Origin: OMG group bacterium
Lineage (GTDB): Bacteria > Pseudomonadota > Gammaproteobacteria > Pseudomonadales > Azotimanducaceae
Assembly (NCBI GenBank): GCA_012267385.1
Contig: JAAXGW010000021.1
Coordinates: 23,624-87,623 of the forward strand
Direction: 5' to 3'
Length of the DNA stretch: 64,000 nt
Shown: one piece after another, positions 9,753-19,509 of the stretch
Layout of the letters: the number at the start of each line of letters is the position of its first letter
Numbering within the stretch: the stretch's first letter is position 1
Translations under genes and position numbers: made by a program
The notes under the pieces: model-generated
Told to the model about the DNA's origin: nothing
Databases searched by the model: none
What the model saw: only the letters and a program-made list of their open reading frames with translations

Positions 9753-11192
9753 ATGAAACTATTCCAATCTGATTGCTTTGTAGAGTTCCATTCGACTACG
9801 ACCGATAAACATCGAGAGAATGGACGTTACGGTGGTTCTCGAACTGAACGAGATCAGCTACTCCGTCGATTTGAATCCAAATTGTCGATCTCAGATTACT
9901 TAACGCGCCAATTAATTTCTTACCAAGGCAACAAACACGTACCCGGCTTTCGCTGGATGAAATTTAAAGAGGCGTTCTCCAGCCAGCTTGTCTCGGACCT
10001 GATTAGGACAACGGTTTCAGAGCAGGTATTGGATCCTTTTTCCGGTTCTGGGACTACGGCATTGACTGCGGGCTCGTTGGCCAAAACGGGAATTGGAATA
10101 GATGTTCTTCCTGTCGGAAACATGATTGCGCGTGCAATTCTAGCCATGGCAAGTCTTCACGATTTGCGAGAGTTTAACGCGACCGCTGAACGATTTCTGG
10201 ATTCGATCAATACTGAATCGATAGATCGAAAAAATTGTTTTCGACACATCCCCATCACCGAGCGTGCGTTTCCAGATGAAACAGAAAGAGCACTAAGCAA
10301 AGCCAATCGATTTGTCGCTCAGTTGGAGGACCAAAACATCGCGTTACTCATGGAATTTGCTTGTTTGAGTGTACTCGAAGACGTGAGTTTCACCCGCAAA
10401 GACGGACAGTTTTTGAGATGGGATCCTCGCTCTGGAAGACAGGTATCTGCCCGTCTAAATAAGGGTTCGCTTCCATCTTTAAAAGATGCATTAAAAGAGC
10501 AATTACTCTGCATGAAGGCGGACTATCAAAGATTGAAAGAAACATATGCAAATGCAAGAGTCGAAATCGTCGATTCTTCTTGTTTCGAGGAGTTACCCTG
10601 CATGCCCACTGACTCGATTGACTTGGTATTGACTTCTCCTCCGTACGCAAATCGTTACGACTACACGAGAACGTACGCGTTGGAACTAGCATTCTTGAAA
10701 TTTGACTCCGACTCTGTTAAGAAGCTTCGTCAAACTTTGTTGTCAGCCACGGTTGAAAATCACTCAAAAAGGTCTATTGTTGAATCGTCTTACCGAAATT
10801 CGGATTTACCCATTAGAGTAAACGAACTCGTCGCGAATCAACGCGCACTTCAGGAAGTAATCTCAGTTTTCACCTTAAAAAAAGAGCAACTCAACAACCA
10901 CAAAGTTATAGACTTAATACACAACTACTTTTTTGAAATGAGTTTGGTTGTAGCGGAACTGGCGCGAGTTTGTAGATCTGGTGCTAACGTCTTTATGGTT
11001 AATGACAACGTTCAGTACGCTGGTGAAGAAGTACCCGTCGATCTAATCCTAACAGACATCGCGGAAGAACTAGGATTCGAGTGTCAACAAATCTACGTCT
11101 TGAAACGCGGTAAGGGAAACTCTAGCCAACAGATGGGACGATTTGGACGAACTGAAATTCGTAAGTGTTTGTATCATTGGATTAGACGATAA
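9753..11192 (+). CDS. DNA (cytosine-N4 or adenine-N6) methyltransferase of a type II R-M system
   Basis: Encodes a 479-aa SAM-dependent DNA methyltransferase. The SAM-binding motif I, VLDPFSGSGTTAL, lies at about residues 92-104. The catalytic motif IV, LVLTSPPYANRYDYTR, lies at about 291-306. The SPPY form is typical of exocyclic amino methyltransferases, usually N4-cytosine. Roughly 190 residues between the motifs, containing a long helical insert, probably hold target-recognition elements. The following endonuclease gene starts 7 bases after the stop, so this is the protective half of a restriction-modification pair. The target sequence cannot be inferred. The pair interrupts a metabolic neighbourhood and is likely acquired. 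Confidence 0.87.
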   Translation: MKLFQSDCFVEFHSTTTDKHRENGRYGGSRTERDQLLRRFESKLSISDYLTRQLISYQGNKHVPGFRWMKFKEAFSSQLVSDLIRTTVSEQVLDPFSGSGTTALTAGSLAKTGIGIDVLPVGNMIARAILAMASLHDLREFNATAERFLDSINTESIDRKNCFRHIPITERAFPDETERALSKANRFVAQLEDQNIALLMEFACLSVLEDVSFTRKDGQFLRWDPRSGRQVSARLNKGSLPSLKDALKEQLLCMKADYQRLKETYANARVEIVDSSCFEELPCMPTDSIDLVLTSPPYANRYDYTRTYALELAFLKFDSDSVKKLRQTLLSATVENHSKRSIVESSYRNSDLPIRVNELVANQRALQEVISVFTLKKEQLNNHKVIDLIHNYFFEMSLVVAELARVCRSGANVFMVNDNVQYAGEEVPVDLILTDIAEELGFECQQIYVLKRGKGNSSQQMGRFGRTEIRKCLYHWIRR

Positions 11193-11199
11193 CTATTAG

Positions 11200-12195
11200 A
11201 TGAGCATCGAACTCGATGTAGCAATCAGTCGAGCATTGCTTATTTCAAAGAAAATTCAAGCTTATCCCGATAGAACTAGCATTGAATTGATCGAAAGCTA
11301 TTCGTTGTCGCTCAATTTCGAAAGTAATAGAGAAAAGTTCGGAATAAACGCTCAAGCATGGAACCAAGTAATGGAAGCGAACATTAAACCAAAGTTCGTA
11401 TTCGCTCATTCAAATCTGCTGCATGCACATCCTTCAACATCGCTTTATTATCGAGGTATCTCAACACTCTCACTTAAGCGCGTACAGCAACTAGCTACAT
11501 CAGTGGAAAAATGGGAGAATGGACGTTTCGTACAAGTTCCACCGATAACTCGTTGCGAACTAGTGGCCAGACTTTACAACAAAGTGATTTCAGCTATCGT
11601 ACTAAACTCAGACAACTGGTCGTTGGAAGACGGCCGGAGAAATCTCTTAGCCACGATTGGTGTTTCATTGGACGGTACGCTACGTAACGTAATCGGAAAG
11701 GAAGGCGAAAGAGCAATTAGAGAGAGATTGTTGGAATGGTTAACTAATCACGATTCAATTTCGGTTCGACGGGACCAGAATGTAGTGTTCATCGGTGAAA
11801 CCGAGTCAAAACGTATGGTCTTCGCTAACGAACCTGACATTCGGTTTGAGACACAGGACGACAAAGGTGTGTGGCAGACAGTGTGTACGATTGAGATCAA
11901 AAGCGGTACTGATCCCGCTGGAGCGCTGGAACGATTAGGTGCAATTCAAAAAAGCTTTGCGGAAACACCCGCCCGTTGTCGGAACATTGCGGTTCTCGGT
12001 GTAGTTACACCTGAAATGAGACGAAGGCTTGATAGGTTAAACGTCGCGCGCGATTTCAACTTGTTCGAAATTTTGAACAATCCAACCGAGTGGGACGAGT
12101 TCGTGAAGGAAATTTTCATTCACACGCTCAGAGTACCAGAACTCGAACTAGTTGCAAGTATCCGAAATGTAGGTGCTATGAGATCAGACAAATGA
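11200..12195 (+). CDS. Type II restriction endonuclease, PD-(D/E)XK fold, XcyI-like
   Basis: Encodes a 331-aa protein, the likely nuclease partner of the methyltransferase immediately upstream. A PD-(D/E)XK active site is readable: NEPDIRF near residue 212 and TIEIKSGTDPAG near 231, giving Asp ... Glu-x-Lys. The length and the E-I-K-x-G-x-D-x-A-G-A-x-E-R block resemble my recollection of the XcyI family (reported specificity CCCGGG), but I could not run a profile search, so specificity is uncertain. The stop TGA overlaps an ATG at 12192 that starts the TRAP binding-protein gene, an odd coupling of restriction and transport genes. Confidence 0.72.
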   Translation: MSIELDVAISRALLISKKIQAYPDRTSIELIESYSLSLNFESNREKFGINAQAWNQVMEANIKPKFVFAHSNLLHAHPSTSLYYRGISTLSLKRVQQLATSVEKWENGRFVQVPPITRCELVARLYNKVISAIVLNSDNWSLEDGRRNLLATIGVSLDGTLRNVIGKEGERAIRERLLEWLTNHDSISVRRDQNVVFIGETESKRMVFANEPDIRFETQDDKGVWQTVCTIEIKSGTDPAGALERLGAIQKSFAETPARCRNIAVLGVVTPEMRRRLDRLNVARDFNLFEILNNPTEWDEFVKEIFIHTLRVPELELVASIRNVGAMRSDK

Positions 12196-13274
12196 CCAAA
12201 GTTAAACAACAAGTCAAACCGAACGTACGGAAGTGGGTTAATAGAGTTTTGCAGTTAGCTGTCTTAATGGTTTCTTTCAAGTTTCAAATAGTGTTGTTCG
12301 GTTCCGACAGTGTTGAACTAGTCGACGGACCAAAACTCCGATGGGACATTTCGTTGTGGGGTACCACACGTCCTGGCACGCGGGTCGTCGATGCTTTGTC
12401 AGAACAAGTCAAACAACATACCGACGGCAACTGGGAAATCAAACTTCATTACGGTGAAGCATTATCCAAGGCTCGTGAAAATCTTGATGGCATTTCAATT
12501 AGCGCTTTCGATGGGGCGATGATATGTAATTTCTATCATCCGAAGAAAAATCCTGGACTCATGGTACTCTCTTTACCGTTTCTCCCTATCGATAACTGGG
12601 ACGATCATGTCAAAGTCCGAAAAGCGGTTTATGGACATGAGCAGGTAAAGAAAGAAATGGCGAAGTGGGGAGCACAAATTTACTCGACTTCGTACTTGCC
12701 GATGTATGAAGTGATGGGTAAAGGTAAGCCCCCTCGTACAGTCGCCGACTGGAAGGCGTTGAACGTTCGAGCAGGAGGTGGGATAGGAGAAGTTCTTGCC
12801 AAGATCGGCGCGACTCCAACAAGTACGACCGCGACCGAGGTTTATACGGGCGTGCAACAAGGAACGATGGATGCTGCAGCATTCCCATTCACTTACGCTC
12901 ACGTCTCTTATCGAATTCACGAAGTCTCAGATTGGTTTACCTCAAATTTCTCACCCGGAACCGCGGATTGCCCAGTTGTTTTCTCCAAGCGCTCGTATGA
13001 CAAACTGCCTTCACAATATCAGGAACTACTTGAACGACTTGAACCCAACATCACCAAACAACAACGTCTAGCCTACGAACAGGTAGACTCAGAAAATCTA
13101 CCGATGTTGCGGGAAAAACTCACTGAAGTTAGATATAACGATGAAGTGGTCAATCAGATAAGAGAGGACTATGCTCGTCCGGTGATCGAAGAATGGATCG
13201 AAGAGAATGAAAAATCTTTCGATGCCCGAGGGCTAGTACAACTAGTGTTTGAAGCGCTGGGACATGAGTATTAA
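12192..13274 (+). CDS. dctP: TRAP transporter solute-binding protein (DctP family)
   Basis: Encodes a periplasmic solute receptor of about 360 aa for a tripartite (TRAP) secondary transporter. The ATG at 12192 overlaps the upstream restriction gene stop as ATGA; an alternative ATG at 12267 would give a shorter, more typical leader. A hydrophobic stretch, LQLAVLMVSFKFQIVLF, serves as signal sequence. Family features are WDISLWGTTRPGTRVVDALSE at the start of the mature protein, the central LNVRAGGGIGEVLAKIGATP (binding Arg region) and VYTGVQQGTMDAAAFP. The ligand is probably a carboxylate but is not identifiable. dctQ and dctM follow. Confidence 0.87.
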   Translation: MTKVKQQVKPNVRKWVNRVLQLAVLMVSFKFQIVLFGSDSVELVDGPKLRWDISLWGTTRPGTRVVDALSEQVKQHTDGNWEIKLHYGEALSKARENLDGISISAFDGAMICNFYHPKKNPGLMVLSLPFLPIDNWDDHVKVRKAVYGHEQVKKEMAKWGAQIYSTSYLPMYEVMGKGKPPRTVADWKALNVRAGGGIGEVLAKIGATPTSTTATEVYTGVQQGTMDAAAFPFTYAHVSYRIHEVSDWFTSNFSPGTADCPVVFSKRSYDKLPSQYQELLERLEPNITKQQRLAYEQVDSENLPMLREKLTEVRYNDEVVNQIREDYARPVIEEWIEENEKSFDARGLVQLVFEALGHEY

Positions 13275-13457
13275 ATATTTGTTTTGGCTGTTGCTCACTA
13301 AGTATCAATTGATATCTGGAAAGCATGACAAGTAGCAACCAAATTGCGAACAAACACATACGTTCAACTGTTTGAAACACACTGCGCACTACCCTCACTT
13401 GCCTAGTTCCAATCTCCGCTTATGGCACTTGTAGACCATTACGCGTCGTAGCACCAA

Positions 13458-14066
13458 GTGATTCAACCCAATCTCGATCTGCTCGGTCGCATTCTTAAGC
13501 ACACAGATCGAATCTATTCCTATTTAGAAAACGCGACTAACGCAGTCGCCGGGATTCTCATCTTCGCGCTAATGTGTTTTGGCGGAATTCGGATTGTGTT
13601 TCGTATTTTCGATATTTCACTGTATGGATTTATCGATATTGTGGAAGTGTCGATGGTAGGTTTTGCAGTGCTATCGATTGCATTCGTCCAACGACTGGGA
13701 GGGCACGTTAGGATGGAATTGATTTTGACTGCTTTGAAAGGACGTTGGCTTTGGTTCGCCGAATTCATGGGTGGTCTCTTCGCGCTGTTCATAGTCGGTA
13801 TTCTGATTCCTTCCTCGTACGCACACTTTCAAAGAGCGTTTGATATCGGTGATAGTACGATGGATATCGAACTGGTCACTTGGCCTGCGAAACTAGTCGT
13901 ACCGATTGCACTCGTCATCTTATTCGGTCGTTTAGTCATCCAAACTGTGGGATACTTGCGTCTCTTGTTCTGGCCAAGCTATGAACCAGTCGCAGTCCCC
14001 GTTATTCAAACAATGGAAGACAAGGCACGATCGGAAGCTGCATTAGCTGAGCGTCGACCAACATAG
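13458..14066 (+). CDS. dctQ: TRAP transporter small permease subunit (DctQ family)
   Basis: Encodes a 202-aa protein with four predicted transmembrane helices, typical of the small TRAP permease that stabilises the large subunit. Recognisable are DIVEVSMVGFAVLSIAFVQR and GGHVRMELILTALKGR between helices 2 and 3. It starts with GTG at 13458, 183 bases after dctP; no gene is visible in that gap. The C-terminal tail is charged and cytoplasmic. dctM begins four bases after the stop. Confidence 0.87.
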   Translation: MIQPNLDLLGRILKHTDRIYSYLENATNAVAGILIFALMCFGGIRIVFRIFDISLYGFIDIVEVSMVGFAVLSIAFVQRLGGHVRMELILTALKGRWLWFAEFMGGLFALFIVGILIPSSYAHFQRAFDIGDSTMDIELVTWPAKLVVPIALVILFGRLVIQTVGYLRLLFWPSYEPVAVPVIQTMEDKARSEAALAERRPT

Positions 14067-14070
14067 ACTG

Positions 14071-15435
14071 ATGCTACCCTTCGACGACTTAACAATCGGT
14101 ATATTGGGCATCGTGCTCCTGATTGCCTTAGTGCTGGTTGGAGTTCGTGTGTTTGTCGCAGCTGCGCTTGCTGGTTTTGTCGGGCTCGTGTTATTAAGGG
14201 GATGGGGTCCTGCAGTAGGTATAGTCGGTACGATCCCTCATTCAAAGACCGTGACTTACGCATTGTCGGTCTTACCATTGTTTATTCTGATCGGTTTTTT
14301 AGCATTCCACGCTGGTTTTACCAATCGATTGTTTGAAACAGCTAGAAAGTGGGTAGGTTGGGTGCCTGGTGGATTGGCGGTTTCGACAGTGTTTGCAAGT
14401 GCTGGTTTTGCTGCTGTATCGGGTGCATCAACCGCGACTGCTGCGGTGTTCTCTCGGGTTGCCATTCCAGACATGGCTCGAAATGGCTATCATCGGCGGC
14501 TTATTGCTGGTGTGGTCGCAGCTGGTGGAACTCTGGCTTCTCTAATCCCGCCTTCTGCAATCTTGGTGATCTACGCTATTATCGTAGAACAATCCGTTGG
14601 TAAGTTGCTTCTGGCAGGTTTGTTACCTGGTGTTGTTTCGGTGTTGATTTACACGGTCTTAATCGTGGGAATGTGTAAGGTCAAACCCGAACTGGGCAGT
14701 TCTGTTTCTGGAATATCCTGGAAAGAGCGATTTCGAAGTCTTCCAGGTGCGCTGCCGGTCCTCTTGGTAGTCGGTACGATTTTTGGTGCCTTGTACACAG
14801 GATATGCTACCCCTACTGAAGCGGGTGCACTTGGAGCGGCGATGATTTTTCTGCTCTACTTAGGTCGCATTTTCTTCAAAAAATCGTTCTCGTCTTTCAA
14901 CAAGAATATTTTCCAAGCACTCATAGAAACGGCGAAATTAACGGTCATGATTTTTACCCTTATCTGGGGCGTCTTCGTCTTCGTTCGATTCCTCGGCTTC
15001 GCAGGTTTACCCAGTGCGTTTGCAGATTGGGTAGTGACTCTCAACGTGTCACCTTTGGTGATCATGATTTGTATTCTGCTCGCCTACGCTGTTCTCGGGA
15101 TGTTCATGGATGCGATCGGAATGTTGATCTTGACGCTACCAGTAGTCTTTCCCGCGGTAATCGCTCTAGGGTATGACCCAATTTGGTTTGGCGTCATCGT
15201 TGTCAAAATGGCCGAAATATGTCTGATTACTCCACCGATAGGACTAAATTGCTTTGTCGTCGCGGGAGTTTCCCGCGAATTACGGACTTCCTCAGGAGCA
15301 TCACTTAGCATTCCACTACAAGACGTCTTCCGCGGTGTTGGACCATTTTTCATCGCAGATGTGGTCACCGTTGCTATCCTTTTAATCTTTCCGGATATAG
15401 TGTTGTGGCTTCCGAACACCATGGCCGACTTTTGA
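14071..15435 (+). CDS. dctM: TRAP transporter large permease subunit (DctM family)
   Basis: Encodes a 454-aa protein of about 12 transmembrane segments that forms the sodium-driven translocation path. Family stretches include GFAAVSGASTATAAVFSRVA, GTLASLIPPSAILVIYAII (family Pro-Pro-Ser motif), GYATPTEAGALGA and MAEICLITPPIGLNCFVV. The length agrees with DctM. It is the third gene of the dctPQM set. Confidence 0.93.
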   Translation: MLPFDDLTIGILGIVLLIALVLVGVRVFVAAALAGFVGLVLLRGWGPAVGIVGTIPHSKTVTYALSVLPLFILIGFLAFHAGFTNRLFETARKWVGWVPGGLAVSTVFASAGFAAVSGASTATAAVFSRVAIPDMARNGYHRRLIAGVVAAGGTLASLIPPSAILVIYAIIVEQSVGKLLLAGLLPGVVSVLIYTVLIVGMCKVKPELGSSVSGISWKERFRSLPGALPVLLVVGTIFGALYTGYATPTEAGALGAAMIFLLYLGRIFFKKSFSSFNKNIFQALIETAKLTVMIFTLIWGVFVFVRFLGFAGLPSAFADWVVTLNVSPLVIMICILLAYAVLGMFMDAIGMLILTLPVVFPAVIALGYDPIWFGVIVVKMAEICLITPPIGLNCFVVAGVSRELRTSSGASLSIPLQDVFRGVGPFFIADVVTVAILLIFPDIVLWLPNTMADF

Positions 15436-15544
15436 CGGAGAGATCTTCTGTCTTGAAGTGTTTTCAGCTATGTTCATGAATAGACTCCACCTCAAAAGCT
15501 AAATCTGTTACAAAAACATAAAATAAACTCCCCTTAATGCCAAG

Positions 15545-16813
15545 GTGCAGTGGCAACCTCAAACTTTGGAATCTAGTCAAGTTAGCGCCGGTGGCTCGCT
15601 GATCGACGTCGGTGAAGCGACGACGCCTGGATCGGAAGCTCGCTCTACACGGGCGCGGTCTGCTTCGATCGTAGACCAATTCGAGGACATTCGTCCATAT
15701 CGAGACGAAGAGCTAGCCGACAAACTCGCAGAACTCTCGGAAGACCTCACGCTCATACGCACGGTCTGTACGTTTACGATACCTCGTTTGTATCGAATGT
15801 TCCCTGCTGGAGTGCAATGGTTGTGGCGTCGGATTCTCCGTAATCGCTATCGAAATATTCACAACATTAAAGATCTCCAAGACCTAATGGGGAAGTATGT
15901 TGGGTTCTGTATGCGACGTACTTCTTTGGGTTTGACTACTTCAGGATTGGAACATTTACCGAGTGATCGACCCTGTCTGTTCATTTCGAACCACCGCGAC
16001 ATTGTGTTGGATTCGGCAATAGTTGTTGTTACCCTAGGATCGCAGGATGTGCCGAACATGCAGATTGCGATTGGCGACAATCTATTTGAGAGTGGTTGGG
16101 AAAAAGAGATCATGCGTTTGAACCGAGGTTTCATGGTCGTTCGCCGCGCAGATTCAAGACGCGCCCAGTACGAAGCGTTAGTAACCACTTCAAAATACAT
16201 TCGCCATACCCTGGAACAAGGGGAGTCTGTTTGGATCTCGCAACGGCAAGGACGATCGAAAGATGGTCTGGACAAGACCGATCCTGCACTAATCAAGATG
16301 CTGTTGTTGGCTTATCGTGACGAGATATCGGAAATTTCAGATTGGTTAGAGCATGTCTATTTGGTGCCGATCTCAGTTTCCTATGAAGTCGATCCTTGTG
16401 CTCCAATGAAAGCTATGGAACTCTATACTCGAGAGACTACCGGTACCTACGAAAAAGACGAAAGAGAGGACTTTCGTAGTATCGTCCAAGGAATTAGAGG
16501 ATTCAAGGGTCGAGTACATTTGGCGTTCTCAGAACCGATTAAACCAGAAGAAGTGAAGCAAAATGGCGATCCCAACGTGAGACCATTAGACGCAGACGAC
16601 TTCGCTTTACGGGTCGATGATTCGATCACAAATGGGTTGCGAACATTTCCCACGTTTTACGAAGCTCAAAGGCTTCTCTCTGGAGGAACTGGGTGTGAGC
16701 TTGAACGTGGTCCGGTACAACGTGCTTTTGAGAAGCAGTGTCAAAGTTTAGAGCCTGCAGCCCGTAAATACCTATACATGCAATACGCGAATCAAATTCA
16801 CCATTCGCGCTAA
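15545..16813 (+). CDS. PlsB-like glycerolipid acyltransferase
   Basis: Encodes a 422-aa protein with a PlsC/PlsB-type acyltransferase domain. The catalytic block is CLFISNHRDIVLDSA near residue 140; the usual H-x4-D spacing is changed to a form with Asp at +2 and +6, as I recall for a gammaproteobacterial subgroup. Further blocks are LNRGFMVVRRADS and VWISQRQGRSKDGLDKTDPA, equivalent to the acyl-acceptor (EGxR-like) motif. The first 60 residues are low-complexity and polar. The GTG at 15545 is the first usable start in frame. It probably acylates a glycerophosphate or lysophospholipid at the inner membrane; the exact acceptor is unknown. An acyl-CoA dehydrogenase follows on the same strand. 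Confidence 0.75.
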   Translation: MQWQPQTLESSQVSAGGSLIDVGEATTPGSEARSTRARSASIVDQFEDIRPYRDEELADKLAELSEDLTLIRTVCTFTIPRLYRMFPAGVQWLWRRILRNRYRNIHNIKDLQDLMGKYVGFCMRRTSLGLTTSGLEHLPSDRPCLFISNHRDIVLDSAIVVVTLGSQDVPNMQIAIGDNLFESGWEKEIMRLNRGFMVVRRADSRRAQYEALVTTSKYIRHTLEQGESVWISQRQGRSKDGLDKTDPALIKMLLLAYRDEISEISDWLEHVYLVPISVSYEVDPCAPMKAMELYTRETTGTYEKDEREDFRSIVQGIRGFKGRVHLAFSEPIKPEEVKQNGDPNVRPLDADDFALRVDDSITNGLRTFPTFYEAQRLLSGGTGCELERGPVQRAFEKQCQSLEPAARKYLYMQYANQIHHSR

Positions 16814-16841
16814 ATTTCACTCCAACATTAAGGAAAAATAA

Positions 16842-18581
16842 ATGTTGCCTTACCGGCCGCCAGTAGAAGATACTATGTTTCTTCTGAAAGACGTATTCAA
16901 GATCCACGAAGATTGGGCGAAGTGGTCGCAGATCAACGAGGTGGATTTAGATCTGGCGCAAGCTATTCTGGAACAAGGCGGCAAATTTGCCGCAGAAGTG
17001 ATGGGTCCGGTCTCTCAAAGCGCAGATCAGGAAGGCGCAACATGGCGCGACAACAAGGTCTACGCCCCCTCGGGATACAAAGAAGCATTTGACGGTGTGG
17101 TTTCCGGTGGTTGGTTGAGCCTGACCGGAAATCCGGAGTATGGAGGCCAAGGTTTACCTGCTGTGCTCTCTATCGGCGTCGAAGAATATTTCTGGGGAGC
17201 TAACACGACTTTGTGGCTGTACGCATCGCTTACGGTCGGTGCCGCGCATTGCATAGACGTATTTTGCGACGAAACGACCAAGACGAACTATCTACCACCG
17301 ATGTATGAAGGGAAATGGACGGGTGCGATGGCGCTAACCGAAGCTCACGCGGGAACGGATCTCGGTTTGCTACGGACGAAAGCAATTCTTGCGGAGGATG
17401 GCTCGTACCGTGTGAGCGGAACAAAAATATTTATTACGAGCGGGGAACACGACCTTGCTGAAAACATCATTCACTTAGTACTTGCGAAGTTGCCAGACGC
17501 ACCCTCTGGTTCCAAAGGGATTTCACTCTTCTTAGTACCAAAGTTTCTCGTTAATGAAGATGGCACACTAGGAGCTAGAAACAGCTTTTTTAGTGCTTCG
17601 ATTGAAGAGAAAATGGGCATACATGGCAGTGCAACATCAACGATCGTTTACGAAGACGCGATCGGTTACTTAATAGGCGCGCCGCATCATGGTTTAGCAG
17701 GAATGTTCGTAATGATGAACGCGGCTCGACTCTCGGTAGGAATCCAAGGTCTAGGTGCTGCGGAACGAGCCTATCAAATGGCGTCTGACTATGTGAAAGA
17801 ACGACGACAGGGCAAAGCGGTACAGCGACCTCCCAATTCCGATGCTGAAGCAGATCCTATTATTGAACATCCTGATATTCGGCGGCTCATGCTTCTGCAA
17901 CGCGCTTTTACGGAGGGCGGTCGAGCGTTCGCGCTCTTTGTCGCACATCAAATCGATCGTTCGCGCTTTGCCGAAGCGCCAGAAGATCAGGTACAAGCCA
18001 CTAAATTTGTTGAACTGCTGACTCCCATCGCAAAAGCTTTTCTTACTGATCGAGCTATGGACTCAACGATCCATGCTCAGCAGTGTTTTGGAGGGCATGG
18101 ATACATCCGGGAAACAGGGATTGAACAACTAGTCCGAGACACTCGGATAACACAGATTTACGAAGGTACCAATGGCGTTCAAGCATGGGATCTGGTTCGA
18201 CGCAAGGTATTACTCAATCGAGGTGAATACGTCGTTGAATTTGCGGAATATATGCGGTCGAAGAATAATGAGGGTCCCTACAAAGAAGTCGTTGATGGAT
18301 ATATCGACGAGTGGCTCGAATGCACGAAGTTGATTATGGAACGATCATCAAACACTTTAGAATTCGCTGCTGGAAATGCGGTCGACTATCTTGAGCTCAG
18401 CGGTTTAGTTATCTATGCTTGGTTATGGAATCAGATGAGTGGGGCGAATGACGAGCACTTGAATAAGCAGTACACAGCCGAATTTTATTTTGATCGCATA
18501 TTACCAAAAATCCCATCACTGTTTGAGGCCATCCGAAACGGTACGGACTCTATCCTAACACCAGAATCGGCTTGGTTCTGA
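16842..18581 (+). CDS. Acyl-CoA dehydrogenase with C-terminal extension
   Basis: Encodes a 579-aa FAD-dependent enzyme catalysing the first oxidation of beta-oxidation. Recognisable are the FAD/substrate block WTGAMALTEAHAGTDLG (about 164-180), KIFITSGEHDL, the CFGGHGYIRETGIEQ segment, and the catalytic glutamate in QIYEGTNGVQAWDL. A C-terminal extension of about 130 residues after that matches the long bacterial type. The gene starts 28 bases after the acyltransferase. A later in-frame ATG (MFLLKDVF) is an alternative start 11 codons down; the longer form resembles family N-termini. Confidence 0.92.
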   Translation: MLPYRPPVEDTMFLLKDVFKIHEDWAKWSQINEVDLDLAQAILEQGGKFAAEVMGPVSQSADQEGATWRDNKVYAPSGYKEAFDGVVSGGWLSLTGNPEYGGQGLPAVLSIGVEEYFWGANTTLWLYASLTVGAAHCIDVFCDETTKTNYLPPMYEGKWTGAMALTEAHAGTDLGLLRTKAILAEDGSYRVSGTKIFITSGEHDLAENIIHLVLAKLPDAPSGSKGISLFLVPKFLVNEDGTLGARNSFFSASIEEKMGIHGSATSTIVYEDAIGYLIGAPHHGLAGMFVMMNAARLSVGIQGLGAAERAYQMASDYVKERRQGKAVQRPPNSDAEADPIIEHPDIRRLMLLQRAFTEGGRAFALFVAHQIDRSRFAEAPEDQVQATKFVELLTPIAKAFLTDRAMDSTIHAQQCFGGHGYIRETGIEQLVRDTRITQIYEGTNGVQAWDLVRRKVLLNRGEYVVEFAEYMRSKNNEGPYKEVVDGYIDEWLECTKLIMERSSNTLEFAAGNAVDYLELSGLVIYAWLWNQMSGANDEHLNKQYTAEFYFDRILPKIPSLFEAIRNGTDSILTPESAWF

Positions 18582-18604
18582 CTATTGTTGTTGTAGAGAG
18601 ACTT

Positions 18605-19360
18605 TTAGTACTCCGGAAGGGTACAAGACTCGTCGATTTCCAAGACTAGTTCTTCTAAAGAACATTCTTGCAAGACCGAGTCGATCGCGTTCTTCTCGGT
18701 TTCGTCAATCGTCAAGTCGTATTTACGCTTAATGTGCATGTGTTGCCACACATACCAACAAGCGTTGTGGTCCGGTAACCAATCTGCGGGATCTCTATCA
18801 GATTTGCTCCGATTCACCGACGCGCTGGCTAGAGCGATATTCTCTAAGTCGTTTGAAAAGTTAATCTTTATTTGAGCATCTGCAGCGCAGAGACCACTGT
18901 CATGCGCTTCTTTTCTTGCCACGAGATGATCGACGTCTACATCTTCGTAAGTATCAAAACATTTATTCTCGAAAGCACCAAATATCCCTCCCAACTCTTG
19001 GGCTTTGATCACATCTAAGGTAGAACCGTAAGGATATTCGGCTACGTTGTACTCGGTACAAGTGTCTTCAGGCTCGACTCGCAGTCCGAAATAGAGATTC
19101 TGATCAACTTTCTCTAGTTCAAGCAGCAATTCCATTGTTAGAACATCGTCGCAAGAACTCTCGACAGGCTCTTCCCCTGGAGCGTGGCAATGACACTGAT
19201 CTGTTTCTTCGTCGTCTACCACGATCTTGTGACATTCGAACGTTGTCGTAATTTCATCATGCGCAATAGCTGTGATGGACATCGCTACTAGCACCACAAG
19301 TAAATTTGACCGAAATACCAACCCCACAGGTTGGGCGCACTTCATAGTGTAAACGGACAT
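18605..19360 (-). CDS. Secreted HNH nuclease, DUF1524/GmrSD-type
   Basis: Encodes 251 aa with an N-terminal hydrophobic leader (SNLLVVLVAMSITAIAHD), so it is probably exported; MKCAQ five codons downstream may be the true start. The C-terminal half carries the nuclease signature DVDVDHLVARKEAHDSG, then FSNDLENIALASASVNRSK and RDPADWLPDHNACWYVW. This is the D-x-D-H ... N-x-x-K ... W-L-P pattern of the DUF1524 HNH family, as in secreted nucleases and the C-terminal domain of GmrD. Several Cys in the first half (ECHK, CHCH, SSCDD) suggest disulfides or metal binding. Its start lies 76 bp from the left end of the IS1595 element, so its native promoter may have been displaced. Confidence 0.72.
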   Translation of the reverse strand: MSVYTMKCAQPVGLVFRSNLLVVLVAMSITAIAHDEITTTFECHKIVVDDEETDQCHCHAPGEEPVESSCDDVLTMELLLELEKVDQNLYFGLRVEPEDTCTEYNVAEYPYGSTLDVIKAQELGGIFGAFENKCFDTYEDVDVDHLVARKEAHDSGLCAADAQIKINFSNDLENIALASASVNRSKSDRDPADWLPDHNACWYVWQHMHIKRKYDLTIDETEKNAIDSVLQECSLEELVLEIDESCTLPEY

Positions 19361-19436
19361 CAGTACGGACTACTGAATAGCATCGGATCTAGTGCGATAA
19401 ACGGGCAGTCTAGACCCAGGATTACCAATCAAAAAA

Positions 19437-19462
19437 GGGAATTATGTAGCAAAATCCGCAAA
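19437..19462 (+). repeat. Left terminal inverted repeat of IS1595-family element
   Basis: 26 bp identical to the reverse complement of 22014-22039. In addition TTATGTAGC (19442-19450) and GCTACATAA (19466-19474) form a 9-bp inverted repeat inside the left end, a possible second transposase-binding site not mirrored at the right end. Confidence 0.93.
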
Positions 19463-19509
19463 ACCGCTACATAAATCGTAAGAAATTTACAAATTATCGT
19501 ATAAAACTG

